A DNA stretch of 64,000 bases, from contig NZ_LT896588.1 of assembly GCF_900186615.1 (NCBI RefSeq), positions 3,527,787 to 3,591,786 of the forward strand. The letters are read 5' to 3'. This DNA is from Parabacteroides bouchesdurhonensis. GTDB lineage: Bacteria > Bacteroidota > Bacteroidia > Bacteroidales > Tannerellaceae. Within the stretch, counting starts at the first letter, position 1, and each line of letters starts with the position of its first letter. Both the position numbers and the translations under genes were made by a program. The notes below the pieces were generated by a model. That model worked only from the letters and a program-made list of their open reading frames with translations, ran no database searches and was not told where the DNA came from. This document shows, in pieces, positions 44,201-53,801 of the stretch.

Positions 44201-45776
44201 TTTACATGGTCCTTTCAAGGCCTTAACGGTAGAAGGAGACGCTTTCGTTCAGGATGGCGGCTTAGGTATCGAGTTTTTAGACACCTATTATACGTTTTCC
44301 GATTCTGTTCATTTGGATTCAGCATCGGTCAATCTGCGGAATATTACAGTACACGATAAATTCAACAATTCCAGTAAGGTGAATCTGAAATTTAACCATA
44401 AACATTTCCATGATTTCGACTTCCTTGTCAATGTACAAGCTAATAATATGTTGATGTATGACGCGTCTGAAAAGCATAATCCGATGATATACGGAACAGT
44501 ATTCGGCAGTGGGTCTGCAACAATCAAGGGAAATGACAAGTTGATAAATTTTGACATCAACATGCAAAGCGAGCCTAAAACGTCAGTATTCTTAAACTTC
44601 ATGAATAATAATTCCGCGGCTGATTACGACTTTATTTCTTTTGTAGACAAAAAGAAGATTACCCGGAACTCTACAGCATTATCTACGGATTCGATAAAAG
44701 AAGTTTCTCCCTTTACGGAAAATGAAGGCGCTGAACTCCGCATGAATTTTCTATTGGATATTACTCCTGATGCCAATATTGAATTAATCATGGACCCTAT
44801 TGCCGGAGACCGCATAAAAGGTAATGCCAACGGAAGCCTGCAAATCCAGTATGGTACAAAATCAGACTTGCGCATGTACGGAGGCGTAAATATCATTAGC
44901 GGTAATTATAATTTCAGCCTCCAGCAAATTATACATAAAGACTTCAAGATACGTGAAGGAAGCAGTATAGACTTTCGCGGTGATCCGTTCAATGCCAATA
45001 TGAATATCAATGCAATATACAATTTAACGGCCAACCTTTCAGACTTGGACCAAAGCTTAGTAATAGAAAGCCCTCGTCCCAGTGTTCCTGTAAACTGTGT
45101 GCTTAAATTAGACGGTATGTTGCGCAGCCCTACTATTTCTTTTGACTTGGAGCTGCCCGGGTCTAATCAGGAACTGGAACGTCAGATGAGGAGTTTTATC
45201 GATACGGAAGATATGATGACAAGGCAAATTGTCTATTTATTGGTTCTAAACAAGTTCTATACACCGGATTATTCTACAACAGCTTACCGTTCCAATGAAT
45301 TAAACGCGGTTGCCTCTTCTGCCATTTCATCGCAGCTATCCAGTATACTGAACAGCTTTACAGATAAAGTACAGATCGGAGCGAATATACGTGCCGGTCA
45401 AGACGGATTTAGTGACAGAAGCACAGAAATGGAAATGTTATTAAGTAGTCAATTATTGGATAACCGTTTGTTGATTAACGGAAACTTTGGTTATAAGAAC
45501 AGTTATTATAATAATCAGAAAAACGTCTTTATCGGCGAGTTCGACCTGGAATATAAACTGACTAAGAACGGAGACATACGCCTGAAAGCTTATAATCATG
45601 CGAATGATATGTACCAATATCTCAAACAGTCACTTACAACTCAAGGAGTAGGTATCATGTTTAAGAAAGATTTTACGCGTCCTTCCGAGATATTCAGACG
45701 TAAAAGATATACTTTACCATCCGTACCAAAAGATTCAACAATTGTAACTCCTTCTGTGAAAGATTCTATTAAATAA
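41247..45776 (+). CDS. TamB-like translocation/assembly module protein (DUF490)
   Basis: About 1500 residues: one N-terminal membrane anchor (LKYIIIFLLTSFWIFYALPTI), a very long beta-strand-rich region expected to form a TamB/AsmA-type lipid-carrying groove, and the C-terminal DUF490 block (YGGVNIISGNYNFSLQQI, IDFRGDPFNANMNINAIYNL, LDGMLRSPTISFDLELPGS, IVYLLVLNKFY, QLSSILNSFTDKVQIGANI). TamB-like proteins bridge inner and outer membranes, helping phospholipid transport and barrel assembly. The start is uncertain: no ATG is in frame near the beginning. The first frame codon considered is TTG 41247, which lies inside a TAGTTTTG -7-like box (41242-41249), so the true start is probably a few codons later at a non-ATG codon. 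It converges with the dus gene. Confidence 0.9.
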   Translation: MCLKYSKDIRGLKYIIIFLLTSFWIFYALPTILVNVPYIQKKISTTATNELSSRLGVPVKIGKVDIEWFNRLVLEGLYLEDQNGKVMFEANHVAAGFEVLPLLKGRFVFTTVRLFGFSVNLSKQTPNDKLNLQFVIDAFANKDTIKKDKNIDLRFNSILIKRGNFSYNVGSESMTTGKFNPKHVNISNLSAKISLKAFNKDSLNANIKKMSFDEASGFSLNKLSLNIVGNQDSAFINNFEVQLPQTDLKIDRAIINLTEVDSISQLLNNAPVNLNIAPSQICLKDLSPFVPAFSNFMETIELSAEASGYINNIDLKRLTLKYSDKMLFVGKMDLKNIAHPEEAYVFGQVNKMYITTEGLSGLVNNFNKQPVELPAPITRLGTINFTGEISGFFDNLVAFGKLSSSIGSIQTDMIFGSNKEKNIAAYLKGHIASSDLHIHELFNEDNPYGNARFDINLDASRPINGNFSGTIHANIGELDYKKYKYENIQLSGKFKKNGFNGTLQIDDPNGVLYAEGIFQHQGKNSIFNFTADLQHFRPQSLNLTDKYEAPEISVSLNADFTGDNIDNIEGSVTVNDLSFKTTPNSFFLKKLEVAASGYSEDRHLTIQSDILNGEITGAYSFKTIVPSFMNTFKGYVPALINVTQKEQKVQENNFSLLLSLENTEALSQTLKLPFTVQTPGRITGHYNNIYNRFRIEAYLPKFKMGKSMFESGYFTCENPEDKIKMELRAINYNAKGLRNYLHLKADAKENRLNTFIGWANNKQRLFKADLSASTLFVEEENEKGPATLRTEIAINSSPLIIADSLWNIAPANVMIRNGKIGIEDIHISHADQYIHLNGLVSKEPLDTLNLDLRQIELSYIFDILNIPVLQFGGKATGKFNINDVYGSRMLNTDLEIQDFSFNQVKLGRLNLFSEWDDMQKGILMLGSIYKNDSTWTDVNGYIYPVGPNAGLSLYFDANDINVAFLHPFVDKVIKNLQGRAFGNIHLHGPFKALTVEGDAFVQDGGLGIEFLDTYYTFSDSVHLDSASVNLRNITVHDKFNNSSKVNLKFNHKHFHDFDFLVNVQANNMLMYDASEKHNPMIYGTVFGSGSATIKGNDKLINFDINMQSEPKTSVFLNFMNNNSAADYDFISFVDKKKITRNSTALSTDSIKEVSPFTENEGAELRMNFLLDITPDANIELIMDPIAGDRIKGNANGSLQIQYGTKSDLRMYGGVNIISGNYNFSLQQIIHKDFKIREGSSIDFRGDPFNANMNINAIYNLTANLSDLDQSLVIESPRPSVPVNCVLKLDGMLRSPTISFDLELPGSNQELERQMRSFIDTEDMMTRQIVYLLVLNKFYTPDYSTTAYRSNELNAVASSAISSQLSSILNSFTDKVQIGANIRAGQDGFSDRSTEMEMLLSSQLLDNRLLINGNFGYKNSYYNNQKNVFIGEFDLEYKLTKNGDIRLKAYNHANDMYQYLKQSLTTQGVGIMFKKDFTRPSEIFRRKRYTLPSVPKDSTIVTPSVKDSIK

Positions 45777-46716
45777 AAGGATAAGCCTGGAATAAATCAG
45801 TGACAGCCTGCGTATAGGACGCTAAATTATTGCTTTTTATTACTTTCTTTCGTAATTTCTTGTCGGCCTCCGGTAATAAATAATCCCAACAAGTCTTCAA
45901 CTTATCCAGAATTTGGTGCTCCCCTCCTTCCAAACGGGATTGATACCCTTCCAATAACAAAGAATGGAATGTCACTAATTTATCTTTCTTTTCTATATCA
46001 GTAAGGTTTTTTCCTTCTATATATTCCGCAGCCAACCAGGGATGGGCAAGTAAGCCTCGTCCAACCATAACGCCTTTTAACAGAGGGAAACGGGTTAATA
46101 GCGTCTGAATATCTTTCTTATTCTCAATATCACCATTATAGAAAAGCGGGTGTTTGCATAAATGATAGAAAGCAGTAAACCCGTCCATATCGACCTTTCC
46201 TTTATATTGCCGGATTCCTAACCGGGGATGCAATGTTATATGTTCTAACGGAAGTTGATTTAATAAAGGTATCAATTCTATAGCGTCATCTACTCTTTCC
46301 CATCCCAGACGAAGTTTTATGGAAAACCGCATATCGGGGAATTCAGAAATAACGTCCAGTAAGGTAGTTACTTCTTTCTTAAAGGGTAAAATACCGGCAC
46401 CTCTATGCTGGCGAACCTGCATAGGAAAAGGACAACCCAAATTAATGTCGGCCCTTCTATAGCCTTTTTCATAAAACAAAGTGGCGATTGTCCTAAACTC
46501 TTCCGGCACAGAAGCTATTAATTGGGGAACTACTTTGCTTAAAGAAAAATCGGAAACGGCTATATCACGCAATTCTTTATTCCGGAATGCACCTTTCTCC
46601 AAGCGCACAAAAGGTGTATAATAGGTTTCAACTCCACCAAACACACGGGCGTGAGTTTCACGATATACCGTATCCGTATATCCTTGTAACGGAGCAAAAT
46701 GAATTTCATATTCCAT
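45769..46716 (-). CDS. tRNA-dihydrouridine synthase family protein
   Basis: 315 residues. An FMN TIM-barrel of the Dus family: APLQGYTDTVYR at the start, INLGCPFPMQVRQHRGAGIL with the catalytic Cys in GCP, FSIKLRLGW, ITLHPRLGIRQYKGKVD, YNGDIENKKDI and MVGRGLLAHPWLA. It reduces uridine in tRNA D-loops. It is closer to the short Dus forms common in Bacteroidetes; the exact target position cannot be read. The ATG at 46716 overlaps the lipB stop (TGATG), so it is translationally coupled. It overlaps the end of tamB by 8 bp. Confidence 0.92.
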   Translation of the reverse strand: MEYEIHFAPLQGYTDTVYRETHARVFGGVETYYTPFVRLEKGAFRNKELRDIAVSDFSLSKVVPQLIASVPEEFRTIATLFYEKGYRRADINLGCPFPMQVRQHRGAGILPFKKEVTTLLDVISEFPDMRFSIKLRLGWERVDDAIELIPLLNQLPLEHITLHPRLGIRQYKGKVDMDGFTAFYHLCKHPLFYNGDIENKKDIQTLLTRFPLLKGVMVGRGLLAHPWLAAEYIEGKNLTDIEKKDKLVTFHSLLLEGYQSRLEGGEHQILDKLKTCWDYLLPEADKKLRKKVIKSNNLASYTQAVTDLFQAYPFI

Positions 46717-47381
46717 CAAGCGAACAATTCTCTAAAGATTGAAAGAAGACGAGATTTAGCTAATTCAAAATCCTGTTGAATACCTAGCTCTTTTTCTAAA
46801 GAGGTAACGCCCTTGTCTTTAAAACCACAAGGATTAATCAAAGAAAAATAGTTTAAATCGGTATTTATATTTAATGCAAAACCATGCATCGTAACAAAGC
46901 GGCTACTTTTTACACCAATCGCACATATCTTACGGGCCTTACCTGGAATATCCGGTTGTATCCACACTCCGGTAGCGCCGTCCAATCTCTCTCCTTTAAT
47001 GCCATAAACAGCCAAAAAACGTATTATTACTTCTTCTAAACGTCCGATATATTGTTTAAGTCCCAGATTCCAATATTCAAGATCAAACACAGGATAACCG
47101 GTTATTTGACCGTAACCGTGATAAGTTATATCTCCACCTCTGTTTGTATGATAAAAAGAGATTCCACGTTGCCGTAAAAGCTCGTCCGAGACAAGCAAGT
47201 TTGAGTCTTTTCCACTTTTCCCGATAGTAAGCACGGGGGCATGTTCACAAAAGAATAATTGATTTTCTTCCGTCCTCCCCTCTTTCTTTGCTACTATTAA
47301 TGATTCAAATACCGATATTTGACGTTTTAACGCATCAGCATAATTAATACGCCCTAAATTATGGTAGATAAAGCTCTCCAT
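46716..47381 (-). CDS. lipB: Octanoyltransferase LipB
   Basis: 221 residues. Transfers octanoyl groups from acyl carrier protein to lipoyl domains of 2-oxoacid dehydrogenases and the glycine cleavage H protein. The motif RGGDITYHGYGQITGYPVFDL is intact, KICAIGVKSSRFVTMHGFALN contains the catalytic Lys, and INPCGFKDKGVTS holds the catalytic Cys. The gene starts within the last 28 bp of mtgA and ends in the start codon of dus, so mtgA-lipB-dus is a compact operon. Confidence 0.96.
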   Translation of the reverse strand: MESFIYHNLGRINYADALKRQISVFESLIVAKKEGRTEENQLFFCEHAPVLTIGKSGKDSNLLVSDELLRQRGISFYHTNRGGDITYHGYGQITGYPVFDLEYWNLGLKQYIGRLEEVIIRFLAVYGIKGERLDGATGVWIQPDIPGKARKICAIGVKSSRFVTMHGFALNINTDLNYFSLINPCGFKDKGVTSLEKELGIQQDFELAKSRLLSIFRELFA

Positions 47382-48121
47382 TTCTTTCTCTTTTTTACTT
47401 TTCCTGAATCTTTATTCTGTTCCTCAATCCCATATCCCATTTCTATTTTGAGCAATTTACCCATTAAAGAGATAATCTTAGCTTGCCTTTTGAGCATATA
47501 AGGAGAAGGTTTTCCAGAGTTAAACTTACGTGGATTAGGTAAAGACGCGGCAATCAAAGCCGCCTCATCTTGCGTAAGCTTAGATGCTTTTTTATGAAAA
47601 TGAGCTTCCGCCACAGCTTCTGCGCCATAAATTCCATCACCCATTTCAATAGAGTTCAGATAAACTTCCATAATCCGCTCCTTTCCCCATATCCATTCTA
47701 TCAACAACGTAAAGTAAGCTTCTATGCCTTTCCGGATGTAAGTTTTACCGGGCCATAAAAAGACATTCTTTGCCGTTTGTTGCGAAATGGTACTTGCTCC
47801 ACGTACTCGTTTTCCCTTTTCAGCATCCACTCTGGCCTTTTGTATCTGCTCCATATCAAAACCATGATGATCAAGGAATAGATTATCCTCAGAAGCAACG
47901 ACTGCTTGCACTAAAGGTTGAGCTATTTCCGATAAAGGGACCCATTTATGCTCCAGTTTCATTTTCTTCCCATCATGGAACTGTTCATATAAACGAATAA
48001 ACATCAACGGAGTATAATATACCGGAATATACTTATATGCAACAACAGCCAATATACTGGATAAAAACAGAAATATCAGTATATTCCTACACCAGATTAA
48101 TATTCGCTTTATTATACACAT
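47354..48121 (-). CDS. mtgA: Monofunctional peptidoglycan transglycosylase
   Basis: 255 residues. A single N-terminal TM helix (ILIWCRNILIFLFLSSILAVV) anchors a GT51 glycosyltransferase domain: VASEDNLFLDHHGFD with the catalytic Glu, GASTISQQTAKNVFLWPG, and EWIWGKERIMEVYLNSIEMGDGIYGAEAVA. It polymerises lipid II into glycan strands without a transpeptidase part. The size and motifs match MtgA. It heads the mtgA-lipB-dus operon; its C-terminal end, rich in Lys, overlaps lipB. Confidence 0.95.
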   Translation of the reverse strand: MCIIKRILIWCRNILIFLFLSSILAVVAYKYIPVYYTPLMFIRLYEQFHDGKKMKLEHKWVPLSEIAQPLVQAVVASEDNLFLDHHGFDMEQIQKARVDAEKGKRVRGASTISQQTAKNVFLWPGKTYIRKGIEAYFTLLIEWIWGKERIMEVYLNSIEMGDGIYGAEAVAEAHFHKKASKLTQDEAALIAASLPNPRKFNSGKPSPYMLKRQAKIISLMGKLLKIEMGYGIEEQNKDSGKVKKRKKWRALSTII

Positions 48122-48136
48122 ATTACCGATTTCGTA

Positions 48137-49627
48137 TTAAACAGCCATTTCTCTTAATAAATGATCTTTCCAAATATCAAAAGCACCGCAATATTTATCG
48201 GCCATCAATCCATCCGGTTCTATTACATTAATCTTTTTCAATGAAGCAAATGCTTCTTCTGCCGATTTATAAATACCTGCTCCAATACCTGCTCCCTTAG
48301 CAGCGCCGGCAGCGCCGTTTGTATCATATAGCTCAATAACCGTACCGGTCACTCCTGCCAAAGCATCCCGGAAAATAGGACTTAGGAACATATTTGTATT
48401 ACTGGCACGAATAATCTGAATATCAATACCCATCTCATTCATAATATCCATACCATATTTAAATGAAAAAACAATACCTTCCTGCGCTGCCCGGGCAATA
48501 TGCGCCTTATTGTGTATATTAAAGTTCAATCCATGCATGGAACAATGAATTTGCTTATTATGTAACATTCGTTCCGAGCCATTTCCAAAAGGAAGAATAG
48601 AAAGTCCCTCAGAACCAATAGGTACTGTTGCTGCCAATTCGTTTAACTCATAATAATTAATTCCTTCCGGTGCCACATTTCGCTTTACCCAGGAATTAAG
48701 TATTCCCACACCATTTATACATAACAAAACACCCAGATGTATATTATCTACCGAATGATTAACATGAGCAAACGTGTTCACACATGAAGAGGTATCATAA
48801 CGAACTTTGCCATTCACCCCATACACAACACCGGATGTTCCGGCGGTTGCTGCAATCTCTCCCGGATTTAATACATTTAATGACAAAGCATTATTTATTT
48901 GATCACCTGCCCGATAAGTTACGGGAGTGCCTTTCTTTAATCCTAATTCTGACGCAACGGATGCTAACAACTCACCCTGTAAACCAAAGGTAGGACATAT
49001 ATCGGGTATCAAGTCTTTGCCAAACCCATAATAGTTCATCAAATCTTCCGATAATGTATTCTCGGCAAAATCCCAAAAGATCCCTTCCGACAAGCCCGAT
49101 ATAGTAGTTACAATATTGCCCGTCATACGCATGGCAATAAAGTCTCCCGGTAACATTATCTTATAAATTGAATTGTACAATTGCGGTTCATATTCTTTTA
49201 CCCATGCAAGCTTAGAAGCGGTAAAGTTTCCGGGTGAATTAAGAAGATGCGAAAAACATTGTTTTTCCCCTATGTTCAACAGTGCCCGTTCACCGTATGA
49301 TACAGCACGGCTGTCACACCATATAATAGAAGGACGTAAAACTTCCATTTTCTTATCTACAACAACCAGTCCGTGCATCTGATAAGAAATGCCTATCGCT
49401 TTTATATCCGTGCCACTTACAGGTGCTTTTTCCAAAGCACCTTTTATCGCTATTTTTAAATAAGTCCACCAATCATCCGGATTTTGTTCGGCCCATCCCG
49501 GTTGCAAAGCTTTTATAGGCGCTTCTTCTTTAGGATAAAAATCAGAAGCAATGGTTAATCCACTATCTTCATCAACAATAGACACTTTCACTGAAGAACT
49601 GGCAATATCACACCCTAATAAACACAT
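48137..49627 (-). CDS. xylB: Xylulokinase-like FGGY carbohydrate kinase
   Basis: 496 residues of the FGGY kinase family. The N-terminal phosphate site GCDIASSSVKVSIVDEDSG, QPGWAEQNPDDWW, SYQMHGLVVVDK (family-specific His/Gly), GDFIAMRMTGN and the second-domain ATP region TAGTSGVVYGVNG are visible. FGGY kinases of this type phosphorylate D-xylulose. The sequence around the sugar pocket fits xylulokinase best, but a kinase for another pentulose cannot be excluded. No xylose isomerase or transporter is next to it. It is monocistronic, 15 nt before mtgA but with its own ATG after a short AT-rich gap. Confidence 0.88.
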   Translation of the reverse strand: MCLLGCDIASSSVKVSIVDEDSGLTIASDFYPKEEAPIKALQPGWAEQNPDDWWTYLKIAIKGALEKAPVSGTDIKAIGISYQMHGLVVVDKKMEVLRPSIIWCDSRAVSYGERALLNIGEKQCFSHLLNSPGNFTASKLAWVKEYEPQLYNSIYKIMLPGDFIAMRMTGNIVTTISGLSEGIFWDFAENTLSEDLMNYYGFGKDLIPDICPTFGLQGELLASVASELGLKKGTPVTYRAGDQINNALSLNVLNPGEIAATAGTSGVVYGVNGKVRYDTSSCVNTFAHVNHSVDNIHLGVLLCINGVGILNSWVKRNVAPEGINYYELNELAATVPIGSEGLSILPFGNGSERMLHNKQIHCSMHGLNFNIHNKAHIARAAQEGIVFSFKYGMDIMNEMGIDIQIIRASNTNMFLSPIFRDALAGVTGTVIELYDTNGAAGAAKGAGIGAGIYKSAEEAFASLKKINVIEPDGLMADKYCGAFDIWKDHLLREMAV

Positions 49628-49790
49628 TTCAATACTATATTAATTCTTAATTAAATTCGAACATTCTCTGCATTGTGTTTTTTTGATTCAGGCATAAGAA
49701 GTATGCAAATATAAACAATTCTCAACATTATTCATGTTATAGTGGTTTTATTAATACTTTTGCTATCTATATACAAAAGAAGATCAATTT

Positions 49791-51611
49791 ATGGATATAA
49801 AAGAGCTATATTTCTCTTTTCGAATATATTGGACGAAAACAAGGGGTATTATTAACGGGTTAGCGGAAGCCCTCATTCTACTGGCATCAATCGCCTCTTT
49901 CTTTGTTCTGATATATCAATTCGGTTTCGTGCAAACTCCTGAAACAGCCAAACTTCTTTACACGACACGAATATCTATATTAATGGCTTTCTTTACCGGT
50001 ATCACCCTCAGGTATATTCTTCGTTTTAAGGACGTAATACAAGAGAAATTGTTATATCTGGATATAAGCATTTATTTCCTTTTGTTTGCTGTATTATCCG
50101 CTAAAATATTTTTTAAAGAATCAATTAGCCAATCTTTGCCTTATTTGTCGTTTATGACAAGTCCGATATTTGTATATATCTTACTTATTTTATTAAGTAC
50201 AATACATTTATCCAGGCAAATTTTTACATTAATGCAAAGTCATATAAAACCGTCTTTGTTATTTCTTTTAAGTTTTGTGTTCGTTGTATTGGTTGGAGCC
50301 GGATTATTGATGCTACCTAATGCCACAAACCATGGCATCAACTTTATAGATGCTTTATTTACTTCTACCACCTCCGTCTGCGTAACAGGACTTACAACAG
50401 TTAACATAGGAACCACTTTCACCCGAACCGGGCTAATTATCATAATGTTACTAATACAAATAGGAGGTATAGGAGTAATGACCTTCACTAGTTTCTTCGC
50501 TCTATCTTTTATGGGAAAATCATCATTCATCAGTAAAATGATGCTTAAAGATATGTTGAACGAAGAACGTATAAGTGGTTTATTCCAAGTAATCATTAAC
50601 ATATTATTTGTTACTCTATTTATAGAATGTATAGGAGCTTATTTTATTTATCTGGATATCAGAGGTTCTATTCCTGGAGGATTCAAACAAGAAATATTCT
50701 TCTCTGTCTTCCATGCAATATCAGCTTTCTGTAATGCAGGCATTTCAACTCTTCCTGATAATTTATATGATCCACTGGTTGTTCATAAATATAACTTTCA
50801 TTTTTGGATAGCTATATTAATTGTTTTCGGAGGATTAGGATTCCCTATTGTCTTTAATTACTTAAAACTGCTACACCATTTATTACTCAATGGCATAAAG
50901 ATGTTGCTAGGACAGCAAAAACATTACATTCATACTCCACGTATTATCAATATCCATACTTATATCGTTGTAATCTCTACATTGATATTATTAGTAGCGG
51001 GGACTTGTCTTTATCTCCTTTTTGAAACGGACAATACTTTACACGGATTACCTTGGAAAGGGAAAATAGCAGATGCCTTCTTAGGAGCTGTTACACCTAG
51101 AACAGCAGGTTTCAATGTTGCAGATATGACAAAATTGGCCTCTCCCACTCTTATGTTGACTCTTATTTTAATGGTAATTGGCGCAGGCCCTATGTCTACA
51201 GCAGGCGGATTAAAAGTAACCACTATATTTGTTGCATTAGTAACTGCATATAATACAGCCAGGGGAAAAGAAAAAGTAGAAGTACGAAAACGAGAAATAG
51301 CGCCTTATGCTATAAGACGTGCATTTGCCATCATTGTGCTTTACTTTATTTATTTAAGTATTGCCGTCTGGATTTTATCGTATACGGAAAAAGGGATTCC
51401 TTTATATACATTATTATTTGAAGTTACTTCTGCATTAAGTACCGTTGGGCTCAGTCTCGATTTCACACCTTCGCTCACTGACATTGGAAAGATAATCATT
51501 ATCTGCACGATGCTCATTGGGCGTATTGGCGTATTCACCTTCTTTGTAAGTTTCTGCAAAGAATACACCAAGAAGAATTATACATATCCACAAGAAAATA
51601 TACTCATGTAA
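49791..51611 (+). CDS. trkH: TrkH/KtrB-like potassium uptake protein, membrane subunit
   Basis: 606 residues with about ten TM helices. The four P-loop filter repeats are seen as STTSVCVTGLTTV, SAFCNAGISTLP, GAVTPRTAGFNVAD and TSALSTVGLSLDF, each with the key Gly. Two extra N-terminal TMs precede the usual eight of TrkH. It forms the potassium channel subunit and works with the cytoplasmic TrkA-type protein encoded 17 nt downstream. The start is a clear ATG after an AT-rich region. Confidence 0.95.
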   Translation: MDIKELYFSFRIYWTKTRGIINGLAEALILLASIASFFVLIYQFGFVQTPETAKLLYTTRISILMAFFTGITLRYILRFKDVIQEKLLYLDISIYFLLFAVLSAKIFFKESISQSLPYLSFMTSPIFVYILLILLSTIHLSRQIFTLMQSHIKPSLLFLLSFVFVVLVGAGLLMLPNATNHGINFIDALFTSTTSVCVTGLTTVNIGTTFTRTGLIIIMLLIQIGGIGVMTFTSFFALSFMGKSSFISKMMLKDMLNEERISGLFQVIINILFVTLFIECIGAYFIYLDIRGSIPGGFKQEIFFSVFHAISAFCNAGISTLPDNLYDPLVVHKYNFHFWIAILIVFGGLGFPIVFNYLKLLHHLLLNGIKMLLGQQKHYIHTPRIINIHTYIVVISTLILLVAGTCLYLLFETDNTLHGLPWKGKIADAFLGAVTPRTAGFNVADMTKLASPTLMLTLILMVIGAGPMSTAGGLKVTTIFVALVTAYNTARGKEKVEVRKREIAPYAIRRAFAIIVLYFIYLSIAVWILSYTEKGIPLYTLLFEVTSALSTVGLSLDFTPSLTDIGKIIIICTMLIGRIGVFTFFVSFCKEYTKKNYTYPQENILM

Positions 51612-51627
51612 TTAAAATATACGACTC

Positions 51628-52314
51628 ATGAAATACCTTATCATCGGATTAAGCAATTTAGGACGTTCCATAGCGGAAAACCTCACACGTATTGGGAACG
51701 AAGTTATTGGTGTGGACATTGATCTCCACAGGGTAGATTTAGTTAAACAAACTATTTCCGGAGCTATTGCATTAGATACAACTGACCGTACAGCATTAAG
51801 TACTCTACCTCTAAATGAAATGGATGCTATCATTGTAACATACGGTAAAGATTTTGGAACTTCTGTACAGACTGTGTCATTACTAAAAAGCCTGGATGCC
51901 GGTAAACTGATTGTCCGTTCAATCTCTCCTATACATGAAACCGTTATTCGCGCAATCGGAGTAACAGAAATAATTTCACCGGAACAAGATTTTGCAGCCA
52001 ACTATGCATCCCAGGCGGCACTCGGAGATTTATTCAAACATTGGTATCGGGTAACAGATACTCATCATCTATACAAAATAAAAACGCCATCCGTTTTAAT
52101 AGGACAAAATATTGGCACGATTAATTTCGAAGAAAACTTCGGAGTCAGACTGGTAGGTATAGAACGAGCCAAAGAAACCCGCAATCTGATTGGGCTTAAA
52201 CAGACTCAATATTCCGTCATTGATCATCTAACAAACGAGATAACCCTTGAAGAGAATGATTTACTCATTTTATTTGGAAAGATGGAAGTACTACATAAAT
52301 TAGCTGAGGTATAA
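51628..52314 (+). CDS. trkA: TrkA/KtrA-like potassium uptake regulatory subunit
   Basis: 228 residues: an RCK_N Rossmann domain (IIGLSNLGRSIAENLTRIGNEVIGVDID, acidic end binding NAD or ATP) and an RCK_C domain (about 140-225). This is the short, single-RCK KtrA type rather than the double E. coli TrkA. It forms an octameric ring gating the channel of the preceding gene. The gene pair is a clear operon. A CNNM/CBS gene converges with it only 1 bp away. Confidence 0.93.
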   Translation: MKYLIIGLSNLGRSIAENLTRIGNEVIGVDIDLHRVDLVKQTISGAIALDTTDRTALSTLPLNEMDAIIVTYGKDFGTSVQTVSLLKSLDAGKLIVRSISPIHETVIRAIGVTEIISPEQDFAANYASQAALGDLFKHWYRVTDTHHLYKIKTPSVLIGQNIGTINFEENFGVRLVGIERAKETRNLIGLKQTQYSVIDHLTNEITLEENDLLILFGKMEVLHKLAEV

Positions 52315-52315
52315 G

Positions 52316-53599
52316 TTAAGATTTAGCTGGTGAATCTAGTTTCTTCACCAGTATCTTATCTATACGTGCACCGTCCATATCCACAATTTCAAACTCGAAG
52401 CATAACCAGGTAAGAGTTTCTCCGGTTTTCGGTACATGTTCCAATATCTCCAGAATCAATCCGCTTAACGTATTATAGTCATGATCTCCATAAAGATCTT
52501 CCATGTCAAAATGTTCCAAAAATTCATAGAAGGACAGTTGTCCATCCACTAACCAAGTTCCATCGGCACGCTGAACGATTTCCGGTTCTTCTCCAACATC
52601 AGGAACTTGTCCTATAAGACCTTCCATAATGTCCTTTAGAGTAACAATACCTTGAATTCCTCCAAATTCATCCGTAACAAGTCCGTATTTTACACGAGCC
52701 TGTTTAAAAAGCTCCAAAGCATTATATACACTTTGGTTTTCAGGAAGAAACTGAGCCGGACGAATTACTTGTGTCAATGAAAAATCGGGAGATTCAATAC
52801 GTCCAAACAAATCTTTCAAGTAAACAACTCCGACTATATTATCAAATTTTTCAGATGCGACCGGATAAATGTCAAACAAATTAGCTTGAACTTTTTTGTG
52901 AATTTCATCTATACTATCCGTGATGTCCAACCAAATCAAATCATTTCGATAGGTCATAATAGAACCGACATTACGATCCCCCAAACTAAATACACGCTCT
53001 ACAATATCTTGTTCAACCTCCTGTACCTCACCACCGTCAAAGCCTTCCTTCACGATGGCCTTAATTTCTTCTTCCGTTACCTTATTGTCTTCATTTGTAT
53101 TAATACCAATCACTTTCACCGTCAAAGCGGTACTCTTAGAAAGTAACCATACAAAAGGAGAAGCTATCAAAGAAAGGAAATTCATAGGACGCGCGATCAA
53201 CATAGAAACCTTTTCCGCACATCCCAAACCAATACGTTTCGGAACAAGTTCACCAAATATAAGGGTAAGATAAGTAACAACAATTACAATTGTAGTTTTA
53301 GCTATCCCCAAAGCATAGGGTTGTAATGAAGGAGAAACAGCTATTACGTCAGCAAAATCATGTGCGAAAGCTTCACCGGAATATAAACCGGTTAAAATAC
53401 CAATTAAAGTAATACCTATCTGAATAGTAGAAAGAAATTTATCAGGCTCATTAGCCAGCTGTATAGCTGTTTGTGCTGATTTATTTCCTCGTTTTGCTTC
53501 CATTTCCAAACGAGCCTTACGAGCAGAAACCAGAGCGATTTCAGACATTGACAGAACTCCATTTAATACAATAAGACCAATAATTATAACTATTTCCAT
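52316..53599 (-). CDS. CNNM/CorC-type membrane protein with CBS pair (hemolysin family)
   Basis: 427 residues. An N-terminal CNNM (DUF21) domain with three or four TMs (IIIGLIVLNGVLSMSEIALVS, FLSTIQIGITLIGILTGLYSG, ALGIAKTTIVIVVTYLTLIFGELVPKRIG in part) precedes two CBS repeats (IMTYRNDLIWLDIT; LVTDEFGGIQGIVTLKDIMEGLIG) and a C-terminal transporter-associated (CorC_HlyC) domain. Relatives move magnesium or cobalt, although many are annotated only as hemolysins. It is monocistronic and converges with trkA. An ion-efflux role would fit its position beside a potassium system, but that is an inference. Confidence 0.92.
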   Translation of the reverse strand: MEIVIIIGLIVLNGVLSMSEIALVSARKARLEMEAKRGNKSAQTAIQLANEPDKFLSTIQIGITLIGILTGLYSGEAFAHDFADVIAVSPSLQPYALGIAKTTIVIVVTYLTLIFGELVPKRIGLGCAEKVSMLIARPMNFLSLIASPFVWLLSKSTALTVKVIGINTNEDNKVTEEEIKAIVKEGFDGGEVQEVEQDIVERVFSLGDRNVGSIMTYRNDLIWLDITDSIDEIHKKVQANLFDIYPVASEKFDNIVGVVYLKDLFGRIESPDFSLTQVIRPAQFLPENQSVYNALELFKQARVKYGLVTDEFGGIQGIVTLKDIMEGLIGQVPDVGEEPEIVQRADGTWLVDGQLSFYEFLEHFDMEDLYGDHDYNTLSGLILEILEHVPKTGETLTWLCFEFEIVDMDGARIDKILVKKLDSPAKS

Positions 53600-53744
53600 T
53601 TACGATAATAAATATTTACTATAGGGTACGAAGATAAAATAAATATCAATCTCTACCAATTCTTTTAATATGGAAAGATTGATAAATATCCAGTAAAATA
53701 TTCCATAAAAACAGACATAAAGAAGAAAAAACATATCATATCAA

Positions 53745-53775
53745 TTGCACTATCCAAGAGAAAAAAGTACCTTTG
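53745..53775 (+). promoter_or_regulatory. Promoter of pheS
   Basis: TTG (53745-53747) and TACCTTTG (53768-53775) are 20 bp apart, the standard Bacteroidetes spacing. The mRNA leader would be about 20 nt. Confidence 0.75.
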
Positions 53776-53801
53776 CACACTGAATACAAAAAGGATTAGT
53801 A